From Alkaliphilus transvaalensis ATCC 700919 (lineage in GTDB: Bacteria > Bacillota > Clostridia > Peptostreptococcales > Natronincolaceae): a DNA stretch of 56,377 nucleotides. How positions within the stretch are numbered: position 1 is the first letter of the stretch; the number at the start of each line of letters is the position of its first letter. The notes under the pieces were generated by a model. That model had not been told where the DNA came from, made no database searches, and saw nothing but the letters and a program-made list of their open reading frames with translations. The DNA is taken from assembly GCF_000621485.1 (NCBI RefSeq), contig NZ_JHYF01000019.1:1-56377 (forward strand). Reading direction: 5' to 3'. A program made the translations under genes and the position numbers. Positions 44,111-53,336 of this stretch are shown one piece after another.

Positions 44111-45071
44111 TTTATCTTTAGGTGTGGTGGCCTTTATCTTTATAAATGTATTTTTCGAGATTAGGTTCTTTCAAGGAATATCAAAATTCTTTTTAGATCT
44201 TTTTGATACCATTACAGATTTTATTGGTGATTATAACACAAAACGATACCTAGAAAGGGTTAAAAAAGAGAAAATTGTACGACAAAAAGAGAATGTATTT
44301 GCTAAGTATAATCGACTAGTAGAGGGGTTAATCATTGACTTTAAACTGCCCCTAACTTTAGAAAGTTTTACTTCCTTGCTTTGCATACTTTTTTCCATCA
44401 GTATGATGATAATTGTTCTATTTATGAAAAATATAACCCTTTCTTTTGTCGTAACCCTATCAGTCTTTATAGCAATTCTGACGCTATTTGTAATGCAGTC
44501 GAAGGCGATTAAGGCGGAACGGGTAGAAAATATTATGACGGCAGAAGAGGTTTTATGTCCCTTGGCCCGCCATGGCGTTTTAGTGGCGATAAAAAAGGTA
44601 ATGGAAAGTGAAGAATACATTAGCCCTAACATAAGGCCCTACTTCCAACAGTTTATAGATAACTGTGAAAACAATGGTTATACCTTTAAGCAGGCGATAA
44701 CTTTACTTAACAAACAATTGGGACCAAAGTTTGATAACTTCACTAAAAAAGCAATTATTTTTGAGTATAACGAAAGAAAAGGGATGGCAGATATTTTCTT
44801 AGATATCATTGATGAAAATGCAGTTTTAAGAGAAATCAATACTCGAAAAGATAGGATCTTTAGAAAGATGAATAGGGATTTTTTACTCAAAACAATTATT
44901 ATACTTTTATTCTTCTTATACGCATCTACTGTTCAAGAATTTCGAGAATTTATGCTCTATAACGATCTTGGGAAATTTATCAATACAATTATTATCAGTG
45001 TTGTTTGTATTAGTTTTGCCCGTTGCCAAATGCTCCAGGGTGACCTTGGAATTGGAGGGGATAAGAAATGA
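44088..45071 (+). CDS. tadB: TadB-like platform protein
   Basis: 327 aa. N-terminal membrane helix (about 8-28), cytoplasmic stretch, two membrane helices (about 92-140) and a C-terminal pair (about 266-310), with a conserved helical cytoplasmic domain between (LLNKQLGPKFDNFTKKAIIFEYNERKGMADIFLDIID). This is the type II/IV pilus platform (T2SF) pattern, although divergent. It starts inside the CpaF gene and overlaps the following gene by 4 bp (ATGA), so translation is probably coupled. Confidence 0.8.
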   Translation: MNTITKISLSLGVVAFIFINVFFEIRFFQGISKFFLDLFDTITDFIGDYNTKRYLERVKKEKIVRQKENVFAKYNRLVEGLIIDFKLPLTLESFTSLLCILFSISMMIIVLFMKNITLSFVVTLSVFIAILTLFVMQSKAIKAERVENIMTAEEVLCPLARHGVLVAIKKVMESEEYISPNIRPYFQQFIDNCENNGYTFKQAITLLNKQLGPKFDNFTKKAIIFEYNERKGMADIFLDIIDENAVLREINTRKDRIFRKMNRDFLLKTIIILLFFLYASTVQEFREFMLYNDLGKFINTIIISVVCISFARCQMLQGDLGIGGDKK

Positions 45072-45949
45072 CAGTTTTAGCCAAATTGTTTGCCCTGGCA
45101 TCGGTCTTTTATTTAGTAAAAGTCTTCTTATATCCCTTTTATAGACCTGTCAGCAATAAATTGAAAAAAAGATCTAGGCACTATTTAAATCAGAAAAAGG
45201 ACGATAAGCTTAAGGAAAGGTTCCAAAGGATAAAGAAGTACCTTGCTAGGGAATATGGTAAAGGCTTAATTACAAATGCAGAAAGAATAAGGCTGAAAAA
45301 AATAATAGAGAGACTAGATTTAAATATACAGCCAGAGGAAGTTAGAATTGAGCAAATGGGTTATGCCTTAATTGCAATAATTGTTACATGGGTAATGTAT
45401 AAAGCAAACCCCCTTTTAGGTTATGTTTCAGCGATATTCATTATACTTGGTTGGCTCTATCCAGTAGATGAGTTAGAAAAAACCATTGATCGAAAAAATA
45501 AAAACATAGCTTTAGCCTTTCCTGCCTTTTATAGTATGCTGTATTATCAATACTCTAAATCGGTTAATATCTATTTAGCAGATGTAATAAAGGATTATCT
45601 CCCTAATGCCCATGCAGATATGGCAGAAGAATTAGGAGTTATGCTAGATAATATCGAGTATGGAGAGGAATTTGCCCTAAAACAGTTGAAAAAGAGGGTG
45701 CCAATTCATTATATACTAAAATTTTGCGACATCATGGAAACAAGGTTAAGGGGTTTTAATAATATTAGCCAAATGGCTTACTTAAAAAATGAGTTAGATG
45801 AATTTCGAATTAGAGCTTTAGAAGATGAGCTAGAAAAAAGACAAGCAGAAAATAGTCGATTGCAGCTGGTGTTAATCCTAGCATTAGGGGTCTATATAAC
45901 CCTTTACTATTTATTTACACTTATGCATTCATTTACAATGTTTCAATAA
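45068..45949 (+). CDS. tadC: TadC-like platform protein
   Basis: 293 aa. Hydrophobic N-terminal segment, basic region, two helices near residues 95-135, and one C-terminal helix (about 270-290). The cytoplasmic helical core includes LPNAHADMAEELGVMLDNIEYGEEFALKQLKKRVP and DIMETRLRGFNNISQM. Order after TadB matches Tad operons. Similarity was judged by layout; a profile search would settle it. Confidence 0.75.
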   Translation: MTVLAKLFALASVFYLVKVFLYPFYRPVSNKLKKRSRHYLNQKKDDKLKERFQRIKKYLAREYGKGLITNAERIRLKKIIERLDLNIQPEEVRIEQMGYALIAIIVTWVMYKANPLLGYVSAIFIILGWLYPVDELEKTIDRKNKNIALAFPAFYSMLYYQYSKSVNIYLADVIKDYLPNAHADMAEELGVMLDNIEYGEEFALKQLKKRVPIHYILKFCDIMETRLRGFNNISQMAYLKNELDEFRIRALEDELEKRQAENSRLQLVLILALGVYITLYYLFTLMHSFTMFQ

Positions 45950-45992
45950 AAATGATCAATAAAAAATGATAAATAAAGAGGAGGAAAATAAC

Positions 45993-46196
45993 ATGGAAAA
46001 GGAAAACAAAATGAGCTTATTTATTGAAGAAGAATCAGGAGAATATGGAGTAAAGCAAATTGCATTTACAGTGGCAGTTATTGTTGTAATTGGGGTAGCC
46101 ATAGGATTCATAAACGAGCGTTTTATGGAGACTTGGATTGGGCAAGTGTGGACAATGTTTATTAACTTTATTCAAACTACTTTTAAAGTATTGTAA
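45993..46196 (+). CDS. Flp-pilin-like small membrane protein
   Basis: 67 aa: short charged N-terminus, then an EYG motif (SGEYGVKQIAFTVAVIVV) and a single hydrophobic helix, ending in aromatic-rich sequence. EYG followed by a long hydrophobic stretch recalls Flp pilins. However, the glycine expected five residues before the Glu for A24 cleavage is not in the usual place. ATG 45993 follows GAGGAGG by 9 nt; an upstream ATG at 45966 has no ribosome site. Confidence 0.72.
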   Translation: MEKENKMSLFIEEESGEYGVKQIAFTVAVIVVIGVAIGFINERFMETWIGQVWTMFINFIQTTFKVL

Positions 46197-46207
46197 GGGT
46201 GATGTAG

Positions 46208-46684
46208 ATGGCTAGTTTTGCAAAATCAATATTGGTGGCGTTATTTGTTGTAACTGCCATCCTAATGTTTACAAATATTGTTTTTTTCTTTCCTTGGTAT
46301 ATGACTATAGTGGTAGAAACCTTCAATATATCTCAAATTGTTGCTAGTGATAATTATCTAAAGGACACCTATTATTATGATACCCTTTATCGCATGCAGG
46401 AGCAACCTGTTTTTAGGGAAAACCCCCATATGGTATTAATTGATGTTGAAAATGCCTATGGACGAGAAGCAAGAGGGAATGACGATGAAACTATGTATTA
46501 TCTTAGCAATGATTGGGACAAACCCTATCTCCAAAGGGGAGAGCCTCTAATGGTTAGAGTACAAGCAGTCTATCCTTTTAAAATAACAATATGGGGGGAA
46601 GAGGTAGGGTTTGATGTTCCCTTTAGTTTTTCCCTAAAGACTACGGGCTTAAAGCATTATAAGGATCTAGATTATTATTACTAA
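46208..46684 (+). CDS. Single-TM protein of the Tad-like cluster (TadE-like position)
   Basis: 158 aa. N-terminal hydrophobic helix (about 6-38) followed by an extracytoplasmic beta-rich domain with many Tyr and Asp (YLKDTYYYDTLYRMQEQPVF, KITIWGEEVGFDVPFSFSLKTTG). Family not recognised. Layout and position match minor pilins of the TadE group, which carry a hydrophobic N-terminal helix. No canonical prepilin cleavage site is evident. Confidence 0.7.
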   Translation: MASFAKSILVALFVVTAILMFTNIVFFFPWYMTIVVETFNISQIVASDNYLKDTYYYDTLYRMQEQPVFRENPHMVLIDVENAYGREARGNDDETMYYLSNDWDKPYLQRGEPLMVRVQAVYPFKITIWGEEVGFDVPFSFSLKTTGLKHYKDLDYYY

Positions 46685-46696
46685 GGACTGATATCC

Positions 46697-47197
46697 ATGA
46701 GAAATTTTGCAATCGTTATATTATTTGTAGTTTTAGTAGGGGTTTTAACAGAACCCCTTATGGAAATTGCCCATGTAATTACTGAAAAAGTAACCCTTAG
46801 TTCAGCATTAATTAATTCCAGTCGTGCGGCAAAGGACAGAAGCTTAGACTATTATGGTGTTAGGGATATAGATGCTGTGATAGAGCAGGGGCGATTTGTT
46901 GCTTATTTTGCTGAGGCCTTTGAAGACGCCTTAAATGTCCGACTAACTAATAACCAAAATAATCGAACATTAACCTTTGTTCCACTAGATGATAGAAGAA
47001 ACACGATACAAGTTACGTTGGATTTTGTTGTAAGTGATAATTACTTTAATCAAAAACAAACAAGGGTAGAAGCAAGGCTAGAGTCTTTTTACAAGTACAA
47101 AACAGCCTACCTTATAAGGGCCCATCAATTCTTTGGAAGCGATGTAGACTATTTAATGGTATTGCAACGGATGTATATTATTTCAGTACGTAATTAA
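46697..47197 (+). CDS. Second single-TM protein of the Tad-like cluster (TadE/F-like)
   Basis: 166 aa. N-terminal hydrophobic helix (about 3-22) and an extracytoplasmic domain (SSALINSSRAAKDRSLDYYGV, RLTNNQNNRTLTFVPLDDRR, TQVTLDFVV-like strand). Also a candidate minor pilin. Not recognised by name. Gap of 12 bp after the previous gene. Confidence 0.7.
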   Translation: MRNFAIVILFVVLVGVLTEPLMEIAHVITEKVTLSSALINSSRAAKDRSLDYYGVRDIDAVIEQGRFVAYFAEAFEDALNVRLTNNQNNRTLTFVPLDDRRNTIQVTLDFVVSDNYFNQKQTRVEARLESFYKYKTAYLIRAHQFFGSDVDYLMVLQRMYIISVRN

Positions 47198-47211
47198 TGG
47201 GAGGTGTGTAA

Positions 47212-47442
47212 ATGGATTACATTATCGTTACCTTTAAACAAAATAACTCTACCTCTATAGATTTAAAGATACCAACCTTCGTTCCAATTAGGGAATTGTT
47301 AACCATGTTGGCAGACACCTTAAATGTTGAGGCGATCAAAGAAAAAAAATTGCAGGCAGAGCCATTAGGTCATATTCTAGATAATAACCTAACGTTAGAA
47401 GAAGAGGGAGTATCTAATGGTGCGTTACTTACTGTTGTATAG
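47212..47442 (+). CDS. esaB: YukD/EsaB-like ubiquitin-fold protein
   Basis: 76 aa, beta-grasp fold: DYIIVTFKQNNSTSIDLKIPTF start, central helix IRELLTMLADTLNV, and a final LTLEEEGVSNGALLTVV. This is the YukD/EsaB family, a cytosolic core component of Firmicute type VII systems. It is the first type VII gene in the run, directly following the Tad-like set. GGGAGGTG precedes ATG 47212. Confidence 0.85.
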   Translation: MDYIIVTFKQNNSTSIDLKIPTFVPIRELLTMLADTLNVEAIKEKKLQAEPLGHILDNNLTLEEEGVSNGALLTVV

Positions 47443-47453
47443 GAGGGTTTGGC

Positions 47454-48278
47454 TTGATTAATAACATAATAAATGGTGGACTGGCTTTAAAAATTCAGTC
47501 TAGTCATTACTTTACTAATATTGGAGACTGCTCAGGTACATATCTTGTAGACGAAGGAAATATACCTAAAAAAGTAGCAGATGGGTTAGCTTGGTTTATG
47601 AATTTCCATGGAGAGTATATCTATTATAGCGAAGAAAGAGATAATAATTATTTATATCGGTTAAATGTAATTACCAACCAAGAAGAAGTGGTATTAAAGA
47701 AGTCTTGTAGCAACCTGATCTTATTTAATAACTATATTTACTTTATTGATGAGATCGACAGAAGGCTTTATAAATGCAGATCAAATGGTAGTGAATTAAT
47801 GAAGGAAGTAAATGAAGAGGTAGTTTGTTTTACCATTAATAACGATAGTCTATTCTATGCTACTTCAAATGCCATTAAGCAAGTTTATTTGATAAATGGT
47901 AATAAAGAGACTGTTGTTACAGATGTTGAGGCTATAAGATTATTAGTTAAGGAAGAACAGATTATTTTAGTTGATAAAAACAACAATTATTATCTCACCT
48001 TGTATGATTTACCAAGCAAAAATAAACACACATTTGACGGTATGATGACCACTGATTTCAATGTAGATGAAAGATATATTTACTGCTCAAATAGTAATGA
48101 TGGAAAGACCATTTATAGGATAAGTATTGAGGACGGAAGTAGCATTAGAATATGTGGTGATAAAGCTTCAAATCTTCATGTGATAGAGGATGAAATCTTC
48201 TTTATAAATGAGGATAAAAATAATAGCTGGTACAAGATTTCTGTATCAGGCGGCCATGCTAAGATGGTTATGTTATAG
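47454..48278 (+). CDS. DUF5050-type beta-propeller protein
   Basis: 274 aa with no signal peptide. At least five propeller-like repeats are visible, each a strand of the YIYYSEERDNNYLYRL kind: about residues 55-70, 95-110, 125-145, 200-215 and 240-255. Such DUF5050/low-density-lipoprotein-receptor-like propellers are usually protein-binding. Placement between esaB and essC suggests a cytosolic scaffold or regulator of the translocase. TTG start after AGGAGGG. Confidence 0.7.
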   Translation: MINNIINGGLALKIQSSHYFTNIGDCSGTYLVDEGNIPKKVADGLAWFMNFHGEYIYYSEERDNNYLYRLNVITNQEEVVLKKSCSNLILFNNYIYFIDEIDRRLYKCRSNGSELMKEVNEEVVCFTINNDSLFYATSNAIKQVYLINGNKETVVTDVEAIRLLVKEEQIILVDKNNNYYLTLYDLPSKNKHTFDGMMTTDFNVDERYIYCSNSNDGKTIYRISIEDGSSIRICGDKASNLHVIEDEIFFINEDKNNSWYKISVSGGHAKMVML

Positions 48279-48293
48279 GTAGGGGTGTTGAGA

Positions 48294-51200
48294 ATGAAGA
48301 ATAGAAAATATGAATTTAGTCGCCAACCAAGGTTCTTACCAGAAATGCCTGTGGGGGAAGTCGAAGTACCTAACCCCCCTAGTCAATATCAAAAACCAGA
48401 GATATCTTGGTTTGCCCTATTGGTACCACCAGCGGTTATGTTAATTATTACAGTGATGCTAGCCTTAAGTACCCAGTCAGTCTATATGATGATTGGAATT
48501 GCCACTACAATTATGACGGTAATTGCTTCGCTAGTAGGAGCGACAACACAAATAAAAAAATATAAAGCTCAAAAAGAAAATAGAGAAAAGAAATACCTGC
48601 AACTGATTGCTGATATTAGAAGTGAGCTTACCCTATCAAAGGAGCAACAAAATAAATCTATGAACGAGGCTAACCCAGAGCCTGCCATTTGTTTGCAACG
48701 AATTGTAAATACCGATAACAAGCTTTGGGAAAGAACACCTGCCTATAGTGACTTTTTATCAGTAAGAATAGGTATAGGTACTGCTCCTGCTGCAGTAAAG
48801 GTAAAATATTCAAAGCAACAAATGGTTTTAGATAATGATCCACTGGCCCTAGAACCAGAAAAAGTGGCACTAGAGTATGGAAGTATCAGCGGGGTACCTA
48901 TCTCTTTAGAAATACTTTCTTCAGAAATTGCAGGTATTGCTGGAGCCTATGATAGAACCCTAGACTTATTAAGAGTCGTAATGCTACAAATCATTACCCA
49001 TCATGGATATGATGATGTAAAGGTAGTTTTACTACTTAAGGGAGATAATTTTGAAAAATGGCAATGGGCACGACATTTACCCCATCTATGGGATCAAGAC
49101 TATAAGACTAGATACATGTTATGCGGTAAAGCAATAGCCCATCAGACCTTAGGCGAATTAAATGATCTCTTTAAGGCAAGAGAACTAAAATCTAAGGGAA
49201 CAGGACAGATGGATAGTAATCTGCCCCACTATGTTTTTATAGTTGAAGATACTACGCTGTTAGAAAATGAAGGGATTAATAAATACATCTTCAATAAAAA
49301 TAGAAGTATTGGTATTTCTACAATTTTCATTGCAGAAAACAGAGCTTTTTTACCAATGAACTGTAACACTATTATCGACCTACAGGGTAAAAATGGAGAA
49401 TACATTAATAGAGAAACTGGTGAAAAGAACACCTTTACCCCCGACAAGTTAGAACTTTTTTCCCTAGAAAGGGCTGTTATGCATCTATCTCCTGTCAGAA
49501 TAAAAAGTTCAGAAGCAAGCTTTTCGCTTCCTAAGTCAATTACGCTATTAGAGATGATGAAGGCAAATAAAGTTGAAGAAGTAAATGTAGTAGACAAATG
49601 GGAGAAAAATAGGACCTATATGGGAATGAAGGTACCAATTGGAGCAAGGGCCGGTGGCGAACTGTTTCACTTAGATTTACACGAAACAGGCTTTGGACCC
49701 CATGGTTTAGTCGCAGGAACAACAGGTTCTGGTAAGAGTGAGCTATTGCAATCCATTATTATATCCCTTGCAATTAATTATCACCCCCATGACGTAGTGT
49801 TTGTATTAATAGACTATAAGGGCGGCGGAATGGCAGACGTATTTAAAGGAATGCCCCACCTTGTAGGGACCATTACAAACTTAGGTGGAAATCAAACTAC
49901 AAGGGCATTATTATCAATCAAAAGTGAGCTTCAAAGAAGACAAAGAATTTTTTCTCAATACGGCGTTAATAACATTGATAAGTATCAAAAACTATATCAC
50001 AACATTAATAGAGATGAAAATATGCCACCAATTCCTCATCTTGTAATGATCGCCGACGAGTTTGCAGAACTAAAACAAGAACAACCAGACTTTATGAAGG
50101 AGCTAGTAAGTACTGCCAGAGTAGGACGTAGTTTAGGGGTCCACTTAATATTAGCAACACAAAAACCGGCGGGTGTAGTAGATGATCAGATTTGGAGTAA
50201 CTCTAAATTTAAAATTTGTCTTAAGGTACAGGATGAAGCTGATAGTAAGGATGTAATTAAACGGCCAGATGCAGCTATGATTAAGGAACCAGGAAGGGCC
50301 TACATACAGGTTGGAAATGATGAAATCTTTGAAATGTTCCAATCAACCTATTCTGGGGCAGATTATGATCCAAGCGGTATATTAAAGCAGGATCAAAATA
50401 TTAAAAAGCGGATTTATAGCGTTTCATTAAATGGAAAACAGGAGCAAATTTATCCAATAGAAGAAGAAAAAATTGCAAATGTAGAGTTAGATTCTCAGCT
50501 TAAGGCGATGGTGGAATATATTAGTGAATCAGCTGAAAATAATAATATAGAAGCATTAAAAGGTCCATGGCTGCCACCATTAGCAGAAGAGCTATATTTG
50601 GATGATCTATACAATGACAAGGAAGTCGGCTTTAACTATGAACTGGGGGCTTGGGCAGGAGAAGCACCATATCTAAGTCCTAATATAGGAATATTAGATG
50701 ATCCGAGAGCCCAACATCAGATTCCATTAGCATTAGATTTTGCTAAGGAAGGACATCTGTTTATTTATGGGTCCCCTGGTACTGGTAAAACCTTCTTAAT
50801 GGAAACCCTATGTTTATCGTTGGCTCATTTACATTCACCAGAAGAAGTAAATATGTATATCATGGACTTTGGAGGAACTGCTTTTAAGCAATTTGAAGGA
50901 TTACCCCATTGTGGTGGCGTGATGACTATCGAACAAGAAAGTAGAATCAATCAATTTATGTTATATATATTTAGGTGCATAGAAGAAAGAAAACGAATTT
51001 TTGAAAGAACTCGTTCCGATAGCTTTATTAACTATAAGGCTAAAAATAAGGAGCCATTGCCTGCTATTTTCATACTAATAGATAACTACTTTGCTTTATC
51101 TGAAACATATGAAAAAGTAGATGATGAAATGATTATTTTAGCAAGGGAAGGGACTAAATACGGGATATATCTAATTGCATCGGCAACAAATGCTACCTTA

Positions 51201-52226
51201 GTAAAATATAAATTTGCGGTTAATTTCAAAATGGCAGTTACTCTACAACTTACTGATAAATCTGAGTATGACAGTATTGTAGGTAGAACTGAGGGACTAG
51301 AACCTGCATCAGTTGTTGGACGAGGACTAGTGAGAAATCAACCACCATTAGAGTTTCATACTGCCCTACCAGCTTTTAAAGAAAGAGATACTGAAAAGTT
51401 AATTAGTATCTTCGAGGAATTTGCAGCTAAGGGTGTTATACCAAAGGCAAGACCAATACCAGAAATGCCGACCAATATAGATATTACAGAAATAAACCAA
51501 GGCTCTACTGGAAAGTTAGCCATAGGATTAAGCGCAGAAGATCTACAACCAGTTTGTGTAGATTTAAGGACAACTCCTACAATTATGATTGCTGGGGATT
51601 CTCAAACAGGAAAAAGTACATTGTTGCTTTCATGGACAAAATTATTAACTGATCAAGTAGGTGTAGATAACATCAAAATCTATGCCCAAGATTCAAATGC
51701 AATGGGAATTTACCCAATGATGAGTATGCCAAATGTAGTTGATTTAAGTCAAGTGGAAGATATGTATGGGTTAATTGAATCATTAACTTTAGAGTTAGAT
51801 AATAGAAGAGAACAACTAAAAGAATGTAAAATGAATGGTGGTAATTTGGAAGAAATTTATGAGAAGTGGCAACAAATAGTCTTTGTTTTTGATAACCTAT
51901 TAGAATTTACTGACGGAGACAACTTCTCATTAAAGGATCTTTTAGAAAGAGTCGTTAAGAAGGATCATGGCTTAAAGGTGGCAGTTTTAGCGGTAGGAAC
52001 CACATCAGATTTTGAGGCTAATTGGGATAACTTCGGTAAATCAGTAAGAGAGACCCAGACAGGTATTCTATTAGGAAGTATAAAGGATCAAGGTTTATTT
52101 AATGTAAGGCTTCCCTATGGCACTACCGAAAGAGAACTAGAGATGGGGGACGGATACCTAATCACTAAGAATAAATATAAGAGTTTACGGGTAGCCCATG
52201 TACCAAGCTTTATCGAGAACGATTAA
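48294..52226 (+). CDS. essC: EssC/YukB-type FtsK-SpoIIIE ATPase, type VII secretion
   Basis: 1310-aa translocase motor. The N-terminus begins RKYEFSRQPRFLPEMPVGEVEV with no room for FHA domains. Two membrane helices (about 40-85) follow, then three FtsK-type ATPase modules. Walker A sequences: GTTGSGKS at about 475, GSPGTGKT at about 826 and GDSQTGKS at about 1101. Walker B is complete only in module 1 (HLVMIADEFAEL); modules 2 and 3 have Asp-Asn where Asp-Glu is expected (FILIDNYFAL, VFVFDNLLEF), as is usual for this family. ATG 48294 is preferred over GTG 48285. Confidence 0.95.
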   Translation: MKNRKYEFSRQPRFLPEMPVGEVEVPNPPSQYQKPEISWFALLVPPAVMLIITVMLALSTQSVYMMIGIATTIMTVIASLVGATTQIKKYKAQKENREKKYLQLIADIRSELTLSKEQQNKSMNEANPEPAICLQRIVNTDNKLWERTPAYSDFLSVRIGIGTAPAAVKVKYSKQQMVLDNDPLALEPEKVALEYGSISGVPISLEILSSEIAGIAGAYDRTLDLLRVVMLQIITHHGYDDVKVVLLLKGDNFEKWQWARHLPHLWDQDYKTRYMLCGKAIAHQTLGELNDLFKARELKSKGTGQMDSNLPHYVFIVEDTTLLENEGINKYIFNKNRSIGISTIFIAENRAFLPMNCNTIIDLQGKNGEYINRETGEKNTFTPDKLELFSLERAVMHLSPVRIKSSEASFSLPKSITLLEMMKANKVEEVNVVDKWEKNRTYMGMKVPIGARAGGELFHLDLHETGFGPHGLVAGTTGSGKSELLQSIIISLAINYHPHDVVFVLIDYKGGGMADVFKGMPHLVGTITNLGGNQTTRALLSIKSELQRRQRIFSQYGVNNIDKYQKLYHNINRDENMPPIPHLVMIADEFAELKQEQPDFMKELVSTARVGRSLGVHLILATQKPAGVVDDQIWSNSKFKICLKVQDEADSKDVIKRPDAAMIKEPGRAYIQVGNDEIFEMFQSTYSGADYDPSGILKQDQNIKKRIYSVSLNGKQEQIYPIEEEKIANVELDSQLKAMVEYISESAENNNIEALKGPWLPPLAEELYLDDLYNDKEVGFNYELGAWAGEAPYLSPNIGILDDPRAQHQIPLALDFAKEGHLFIYGSPGTGKTFLMETLCLSLAHLHSPEEVNMYIMDFGGTAFKQFEGLPHCGGVMTIEQESRINQFMLYIFRCIEERKRIFERTRSDSFINYKAKNKEPLPAIFILIDNYFALSETYEKVDDEMIILAREGTKYGIYLIASATNATLVKYKFAVNFKMAVTLQLTDKSEYDSIVGRTEGLEPASVVGRGLVRNQPPLEFHTALPAFKERDTEKLISIFEEFAAKGVIPKARPIPEMPTNIDITEINQGSTGKLAIGLSAEDLQPVCVDLRTTPTIMIAGDSQTGKSTLLLSWTKLLTDQVGVDNIKIYAQDSNAMGIYPMMSMPNVVDLSQVEDMYGLIESLTLELDNRREQLKECKMNGGNLEEIYEKWQQIVFVFDNLLEFTDGDNFSLKDLLERVVKKDHGLKVAVLAVGTTSDFEANWDNFGKSVRETQTGILLGSIKDQGLFNVRLPYGTTERELEMGDGYLITKNKYKSLRVAHVPSFIEND

Positions 52227-52238
52227 GGAGATGTTAAG

Positions 52239-53000
52239 ATGCAGTATATATTAAACAATAACGAATTGCTATTTCTATGTGTTTTGGCAGGAGCAGAAGA
52301 AATAATAGGAGTAGATAATCCCTTAGAGGATGCTAATGAAGATGAAATTGCAAAACACTGGGAAGTTGTATCTAAAAATCTTTTGGAAAGAGGATATCTA
52401 GTAAATGATGAAGAGGGACAAATACACATCGTAGAAGAAATGGAAAAAATATTAAGTGTCATTGCCTTTCCCGATGTGGCCCTTGTCAACACGATATCAA
52501 TCAATAATGATGAAGAAATCCAATATTTATTTATTAAAAGTTATTTGGCAATATCAATGAAAAATAATGGAGAATGCATTATTGATACCTTTGAAGAGGT
52601 AGAAGATTTTAATACTTACCTTATAGACTTTTATGGACTTGCTGAGTTAGAAGAGTCTGACATGAAATATATGGTCTCTATAGCTTCTAAAGATTTTGAT
52701 AAAGCCCTGGAGTTTGCAATGAAGGGAGATAGCCCAAAGGCTGGCGAAGTAGTGGCTGTTGAAGGTATTCCCCAAGAGGAACTGACTTTAATGTTTGATG
52801 CCCTTGTTAAGGATGAGGAATCTATTAAAATTACCGCCTTTAAAAATGAAGAGGAGCAAACAATTCAGGCAATGTTAAATATATCTAAATTAAATGGAAA
52901 AGCATGGATGGTTAAGACCAAAGGGACAGAAGACTATGAAAGAGTCAGTATCTATAAATCTAATCCTAAAGAAATGATTAATTCATTATTTGCCTTTTAG
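52239..53000 (+). CDS. Unknown 253-aa protein between EssC and WXG100 (possible EspG-like)
   Basis: Cytosolic, acidic, alpha/beta, no signal. The C-terminus (NGKAWMVKTKGTEDYERVSIY then a short helix) resembles, in pattern only, the last strands of EspG, the actinobacterial chaperone of WXG100-partner substrates. Its position directly between the motor and the substrate gene is where a substrate chaperone would be expected. The family is not recognised otherwise; AAGGAGAT precedes ATG 52239. Confidence 0.6.
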   Translation: MQYILNNNELLFLCVLAGAEEIIGVDNPLEDANEDEIAKHWEVVSKNLLERGYLVNDEEGQIHIVEEMEKILSVIAFPDVALVNTISINNDEEIQYLFIKSYLAISMKNNGECIIDTFEEVEDFNTYLIDFYGLAELEESDMKYMVSIASKDFDKALEFAMKGDSPKAGEVVAVEGIPQEELTLMFDALVKDEESIKITAFKNEEEQTIQAMLNISKLNGKAWMVKTKGTEDYERVSIYKSNPKEMINSLFAF

Positions 53001-53016
53001 GTAAAGGAGGGATAAC

Positions 53017-53334
53017 ATGTCTTCACCAAGTAGCATCAATAGAGTTGCAAAGAGAGTAAATGATACAGCCTATAATATTAAAACATCCCATAATAAGTTA
53101 ACACAGGACGTAAATGGTGTGGGGGGATGGTGGCAGGGGGAAGCAAGCAAAACCTTTATATCAGAATATAATCAGATTAGTTCTGAGATCAATAAGCTAA
53201 CAAGACAAGTTGAAAGCTTAGAAAGTAGACTGAAGTCTTTAGCTAGTGCAGTAAGTCGAGCCGATGAGGAACGAAGACAGGAGGCACTAAGAAAGAGATT
53301 GCAGGAAGAACAACTTAGATTAAGGAGCCTATAA
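53017..53334 (+). CDS. WXG100 family secreted protein
   Basis: 105 aa, two helices around the turn GGWWQGEAS (WXG at residues 39-41). The hallmark is clear, and a helical hairpin is expected to dimerise. The C-terminal 20 residues are strongly basic/acidic (DEERRQEALRKRLQEEQLRLRSL). The YxxxD/E export signal of mycobacterial partners is not seen, as in many Firmicute WXG100s. AAGGAGGG before ATG 53017; the next gene starts 2 bp after its stop. Confidence 0.92.
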   Translation: MSSPSSINRVAKRVNDTAYNIKTSHNKLTQDVNGVGGWWQGEASKTFISEYNQISSEINKLTRQVESLESRLKSLASAVSRADEERRQEALRKRLQEEQLRLRSL

Positions 53335-53336
53335 CT

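Noticed and set aside
48294-52226. Chromosome-partition FtsK/SpoIIIE
   Set aside because: Three ATPase modules, the N-terminal membrane pair and the esaB/WXG100 neighbours identify EssC.
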